Shown here one piece after another: positions 59,698-64,000 of a stretch of 64,000 bases of DNA. The stretch lies in NCBI GenBank assembly GCA_032207245.1, contig CM063498.1:95739870-95803869 (forward strand). The letters run 5' to 3'. The stretch's first letter is position 1. The number at the start of each line of letters is the position of its first letter. A model generated the notes under the pieces. That model worked only from the letters and a program-made list of their open reading frames with translations. It was not told where the DNA came from and ran no database searches. The position numbers and the translations under genes were made by a program. Source of the stretch: Pardosa pseudoannulata (lineage: Eukaryota > Arthropoda > Arachnida > Araneae > Lycosidae).

Positions 59698-62261
59698 TGC
59701 AACAATAAGTTATATTCGGTTCAGCTCTTTTTACCTCTTCCCGTGAGTCCTCGTCAAAGACATACCAGAACAGGACCGGTTTGAACTAGAAAGAAACTTC
59801 GGACTTCTCCCAACCCATAGACGGACCAGTTGGATTGCGGAATTCTGACAAGTATTGATCAGATTCTGAACAAGTATTGATAAAAGGCAATACTTGTTCA
59901 TATGAATTTTATAGTTTATTAATAATCGTTATCTAGATGAACTTTACAAAAGAGTCAATGAGCTCTGCAACAATAAGTTATATTCGGTTCAGCTCTTTTT
60001 ACCTCTTCCCGTGAGTCCTCGTCAAAGACATACCAGAACAGGACCGGTTTGAACTAGAAAGAAACTTCGGACTTCTCCCAACCCATAGACGGACCAGTTG
60101 GATTGCGGAATTCTGACAAGTATTGATCAGATTCTGAACAAGTATTGATAAAAGGCAATACTTGTTCATATAAATTTTATAGTTTATTAATAATCGTTAT
60201 CTAGATGAACTTTACAAAAGAGTCAATGAGCTCTGCAACAATAAGTTATATTCGGTTCAGCTCTTTTTACCTCTTCCCGTGAGTCCTCGTCAAAGACATA
60301 CCAGAACAGGACCGGTTTGAACTAGAAAGAAACTTCGGACTTCTCCCAACCCATAGACGGACCAGTTGGATTGCGGAATTCTGACAAGTATTGATCAGAT
60401 TCTGAACAAGTATTGATAAAAGGCAATACTTGTTCATATAAATTTTATAGTTTATTAATAATCGTTATCTAGATGAACTTTACAAAAGAGTCAATGAGCT
60501 CTGCAACAATAAGTTATATTCGGTTCAGCTCTTTTTACCTCTTCCCGTGAGTCCTCGTCAAAGACATACCAGAACAGGACCGGTTTGAACTAGAAAGAAA
60601 CTTCGGACTTCTCCCAACCCATAGACGGACCAGTTGGATTGCGGAATTCTGACAAGTATTGATCAGATTCTGAACAAGTATTGATAAAAGGCAATACTTG
60701 TTCATATGAATTTTATAGTTTATTAATAATCGTTATCTAGATGAACTTTACAAAAGAGTCAATGAGCTCTGCAACAATAAGTTATATTCGGTTCAGCTCT
60801 TTTTACCTCTTCCCGTGAGTCCTCGTCAAAGACATACCAGAACAGGACCGGTTTGAACTAGAAAGAAACTTCGGACTTCTCCCAACCCATAGACGGACCA
60901 GTTGGATTGCGGAATTCTGACAAGTATTGATCAGATTCTGAACAAGTATTGATAAAAGGCAATACTTGTTCATATGAATTTTATAGTTTATTAATAATCG
61001 TTATCTAGATGAACTTTACAAAAGAGTCAATGAGCTCTGCAACAATAAGTTATATTCGGTTCAGCTCTTTTTACCTCTTCCCGTGAGTCCTCGTCAAAGA
61101 CATACCAGAACAGGACCGGTTTGAACTAGAAAAAAACTTCGGACTTCTCCCAACCCATAGAAGGACCAGTTGGATTGCGGAATTCTGACAAGTATTGATA
61201 AGATTCTGAACAAGTATTGATAAAAGGCAATACTTGTTCATATGAATTTTATAGTTTATTAATAATCGTTATCTAGATGAACTTTACAAAAGAGTCAATG
61301 AGCTCTGCAACAATAAGTTATATTCGGTTCAGCTCTTTTTACCTCTTCCCGTGAGTCCTCGTCAAAGACATACCAGAACAGGACCGGTTTGAACTAGAAA
61401 GAAACTTCGGACTTCTCCCAACCCATAGACGGACCAGTTGGATTGCGGAATTCTGACAAGTATTGATCAGATTCTGAACAAGTATTGATAAAAGGCAATA
61501 CTTGTTCATATGAATTTTATAGTTTATTAATAATCGTTATCTAGATGAACTTTACAAAAGAGTCAATGAGCTCTGCAACAATAAGTTATATTCGGTTCAG
61601 CTCTTTTTACCTCTTCCCGTGAGTCCTCGTCAAAGACATACCAGAACAGGACCGGTTTGAACTAGAAAGAAACTTCGGACTTCTCCCAACCCATAGACGG
61701 ACCAGTTGGATTGCGGAATTCTGACAAGTATTGATCAGATTCTGAACAAGTATTGATAAAAGGCAATACTTGTTCATATGAATTTTATAGTTTATTAATA
61801 ATCGTTATCTAGATGAACTTTACAAAAGAGTCAATGAGCTCTGCAACAATAAGTTATATTCGGTTCAGCTCTTTTTACCTCTTCCCGTGAGTCCTCGTCA
61901 AAGACATACCAGAACAGGACCGGTTTGAACTAGAAAGAAACTTCGGACTTCTCCCAACCCATAGACGGACCAGTTGGATTGCGGAATTCTGACAAGTATT
62001 GATCAGATTCTGAACAAGTATTGATAAAAGGCAATACTTGTTCATATGAATTTTATAGTTTATTAATAATCGTTATCTAGATGAACTTTACAAAAGAGTC
62101 AATGAGCTCTGCAACAATAAGTTATATTCGGTTCAGCTCTTTTTACCTCTTCCCGTGAGTCCTCGTCAAAGACATACCAGAACAGGACCGGTTTGAACTA
62201 GAAAGAAACTTCGGACTTCTCCCAACCCATAGAAGGACCAGTTGGATTGCGGAATTCTGAC
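59611..62261 (+). repeat. 268-bp tandem array, ten units, spanning an LTR insertion junction
   Basis: Units start GATAAAAGGC at 59611, 59879, 60147, 60415, 60683, 60951, 61219, 61487, 61755 and 62023, exactly 268 bp apart. The tenth is partial and ends at 62261. Each full unit is 87 bp of R-family DNA ending in AGCTC, 152 bp of LTR start (TGCAACAATAAG...GGAATTCTGAC) and a 29-bp filler containing ACAAGTATTGAT twice. Units are nearly identical. Units 3 and 4 share CATATAAAT for CATATGAAT, unit 6 has three private or shared changes, and units 6 and 10 share AGAAGG for AGACGG. No long frame is conserved; the minus frame 62143-62514 is chance. Confidence 0.97.
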
Positions 62262-62625
62262 CCTCCGCCGTTGTGGAGTGGACCCCTGTTTTTTTCTCTG
62301 CCAGGCAGTCTGATTTTTTTTTTAGAGGACAAGATTGTGACCAGAGGAGAGTAGAAGGTGAACGCTGCTGGTATCCGCGGCTTGAGGGATAGACCTTTTG
62401 AGAATAATCATCGCCATATTGTTTTTTAGGGCCGGAGCCGACTCGAGAGCATGGAAAAATATGTCTTCGATATCTACAAATGATAAGTTGATTGCAGTTG
62501 TATTCCTTAGGCATTTACTTAATTGTATAAATTCATTTAATCAAGACATAATTGTCCCTGTGTTTATTAATGAGTATTAATTTCTTCTCTCTCAAACACT
62601 AGGCCAACGTAACATTATTTTTACA
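62110..62625 (+). mobile_element. solo LTR, 516 bp, TSD AGCTC
   Basis: Starts TGCAACAATAAG and ends TTTTTACA, flanked by AGCTC at 62105-62109 and 62626-62630. The first 152 bp are also the LTR part of every upstream 268-bp unit; the remaining 364 bp occur only here. Removing the LTR and one AGCTC restores continuous R-family sequence as seen at 63087-63120. No gag, pol or primer-binding site adjoins it, so it is a solo LTR of an unidentified LTR retrotransposon. Confidence 0.85.
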
Positions 62626-62630
62626 AGCTC

Positions 62631-63335
62631 ATATCTCATTTTCAGTAAGAATTTTCGTAGCCGTTAGAAATTGTACGAATCTCCTTTGTCCAATGCTAGG
62701 GAAAAGTAAGGATTAGTAGACGTTTACTGAAGTTTAAGTTTAAATATACTCTGTTGGTCTTGGTATTTGTCGGTTGGTCTATTCGCCTGTTAACATTCCA
62801 GAAGTAGCAAGAAAATAATATGCATTTACGAATTATGTTAATATTCGTTTGCATTATAAAAAGTGAAAAATGTGGAATAGTGTGGTTTCTAGTGAAAAAA
62901 TAGAAAATTTCTAATATCATAACTAAAGCAATTCCTCAGTGACATGAGATTTAAATAGGAATAAACTCCAAGTATTTACAGTTAAATTTCATAGATTCTA
63001 TAATAAAGAGATAAAAGGCAGTACTTGTTCATATGAATTTTATAGTTTGTTGATAATCGTTCTCTTGATGAACGTTACAAAAGAGTCAGTAAGCTCATAT
63101 TTCATTTTTAGTAAGAATTTTCGTAGCCGTTTGAAATTGTAAAAATCTCCTTTGTCCTATGCTAGGGAAAAGTACGGATTAGTAGACGTTTACCGAAGTT
63201 TAAGTTTAAATATTCTCTGTTCGTTTTGATATTTGTCAGTTGGTTTATTTGTCCGTTAAAATTCCAGAAGTAGCAAGAAAATAATATGCATTTACGAATT
63301 TTCATGTTCATATTCGTTTGCATTATAACAAGTGA
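62631..63335 (+). repeat. family R right part, followed by a second R segment
   Basis: 62631-62870 continues the R copy broken by the LTR (ATTTTCAGTAAGAATTTTCG, GTCCAATGCTAGGGAAAAGT, AATATGCATTTACGAATT). 62871-63335 is a further copy of the same segment plus the preceding part, with GTCCTATGCTAGGGAAAAGT and AATATGCATTTACGAATT at a spacing of about 464 bp. The second copy is uninterrupted and serves as the empty-site reference for the LTR. Confidence 0.85.
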
Positions 63336-63443
63336 AAAAGTGAAAATAATTACATTTGGAAATTCAAATTTGCAGATGATGGAGATGATGATGAACTGTG
63401 ATATACAGAGGCTAAACAGAAAAAATATAACAGATATACAGGG

Positions 63444-63609
63444 TTGGTTTGGAGCACTAAGGTGCGGTTTTTTTATACTAGCTAATAAGACCGGGACCTA
63501 TTGATTAAAGCCGACTACATTAAAGATAGAATCATTAGCAGCGGGTTTTGAACACAAGAATTGTAGTACCGAAAAGCAGCGTCCTGCAAATTCAATCATC
63601 GTTTGGCAT
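63444..63609 (-). mobile_element. tRNA-derived SINE copy with 12-bp target duplication
   Basis: The plus strand begins TTGGTTTGGAGCACTAAGG (tail on the minus strand) and ends AATCATCGTTTGGCAT (head). AGATATACAGGG lies on both sides (63432-63443, 63610-63621). Head and B box are diverged (GGTTTTGAACACAAG on the plus strand). Confidence 0.85.
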
Positions 63610-63621
63610 AGATATACAGGG

Positions 63622-63854
63622 AAGAAAGCAAAAGAAATTAAACAAAATTTCAGAGAAGTAGAAAAGTCAGTACATACGGATTTTTAAGAAAAACACGTTT
63701 AAAAACAGACTAGTTTAACTGTACATATATTTATCTTTGCCTACACATAATTATTATTATATAATCTAGGGTAATGTCACGTATTTCGATTGACATACTG
63801 TTAAAAATTAACAAAAAACTTGGTATGCATAATACTCAGTATGCTATTAGCGTT

Positions 63855-63857
<3 letters not shown>
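63622..63857. other. AT-rich stretch, nothing recognised
   Basis: No feature recognised. Confidence 0.5.

Positions 63858-63858
<1 letters not shown>

Positions 63859-63914
<56 letters not shown>
63859..63914. repeat. (TA)n microsatellite
   Basis: Pure TA run near the right edge of the window. Confidence 0.95.
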
Positions 63915-63915
<1 letters not shown>

Positions 63916-64000
63916 CGAATCTAAAAGGAGTTTGTTTTATAAAGTTAAAACTAATATTGATATGGTCTACACCGGTCGCTTTTCTGAAAATACACTTCAA

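Noticed and set aside
59611..62261. CRISPR-like regular repeats
   Set aside because: The 268-bp units abut directly with no unique spacers and no cas genes, in a eukaryotic context; it is a plain tandem array.

Overview
This is an AT-rich, intron- and repeat-dominated piece of a eukaryotic nuclear genome, most likely an arthropod and plausibly a chelicerate such as a spider or horseshoe crab. That guess rests on the mix of repeats: tRNA-derived SINEs with CCAA tails, LINE fossils of spider-like type, insect-type Helitrons, piggyBac, hAT, pogo and mariner relics. No bacterial or phage organisation is present. Long (TA)n tracts break the sequence throughout.

Only two pieces look like host genes. 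One is a minus-strand first exon at 20089-20181. It encodes a strong signal peptide, ends in a consensus splice donor (CAG/GTAAGA), and lies behind a GC-richer 5' UTR/promoter with an inverted CCAAT box. The other is a possible plus-strand last coding exon at 56708-56797. It follows a good 3' splice site, encodes a short tail with an NPSY (NPxY-type) motif, and is followed by an AATAAA. I found no internal exon of either gene.

Layout. 1-20 kb: intergenic or intronic AT-rich DNA with three copies of one piggyBac-like MITE, a second MITE type, a solo LTR with TSD, a LINE reverse-transcriptase relic, a hAT-like element and a fold-back. 20-25 kb: the first exon and promoter, followed by a 3.8-kb higher-order satellite-like array. 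25-32 kb: SINEs, a mariner fossil, and a LINE RNase H relic abutted by an internally deleted mariner-family element. 32-43 kb: microsatellites, an 812-bp tandem duplication ending near a Helitron terminus, and a terminal-inverted-repeat element. 43-46 kb: LTR-like sequence and a LINE ORF1 relic split by a pogo/Tigger-like element. 48-52 kb: a Helitron cluster, one member of which carries both a SINE and a piggyBac MITE. 52-64 kb: a local repeat family (called R here), a decayed piggyBac element inserted into a SINE, the possible last exon, and a 268-bp tandem array of ten units.

The most notable structure is that 268-bp array (59611-62261). Each unit joins 87 bp of R-family host DNA, including the target-site duplication, to the first 152 bp of an LTR plus a 29-bp filler. 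The array therefore arose by amplification across an LTR insertion junction after the LTR had landed. The intact 516-bp solo LTR and both TSD copies remain at the right-hand edge, so the order of events can be read directly.
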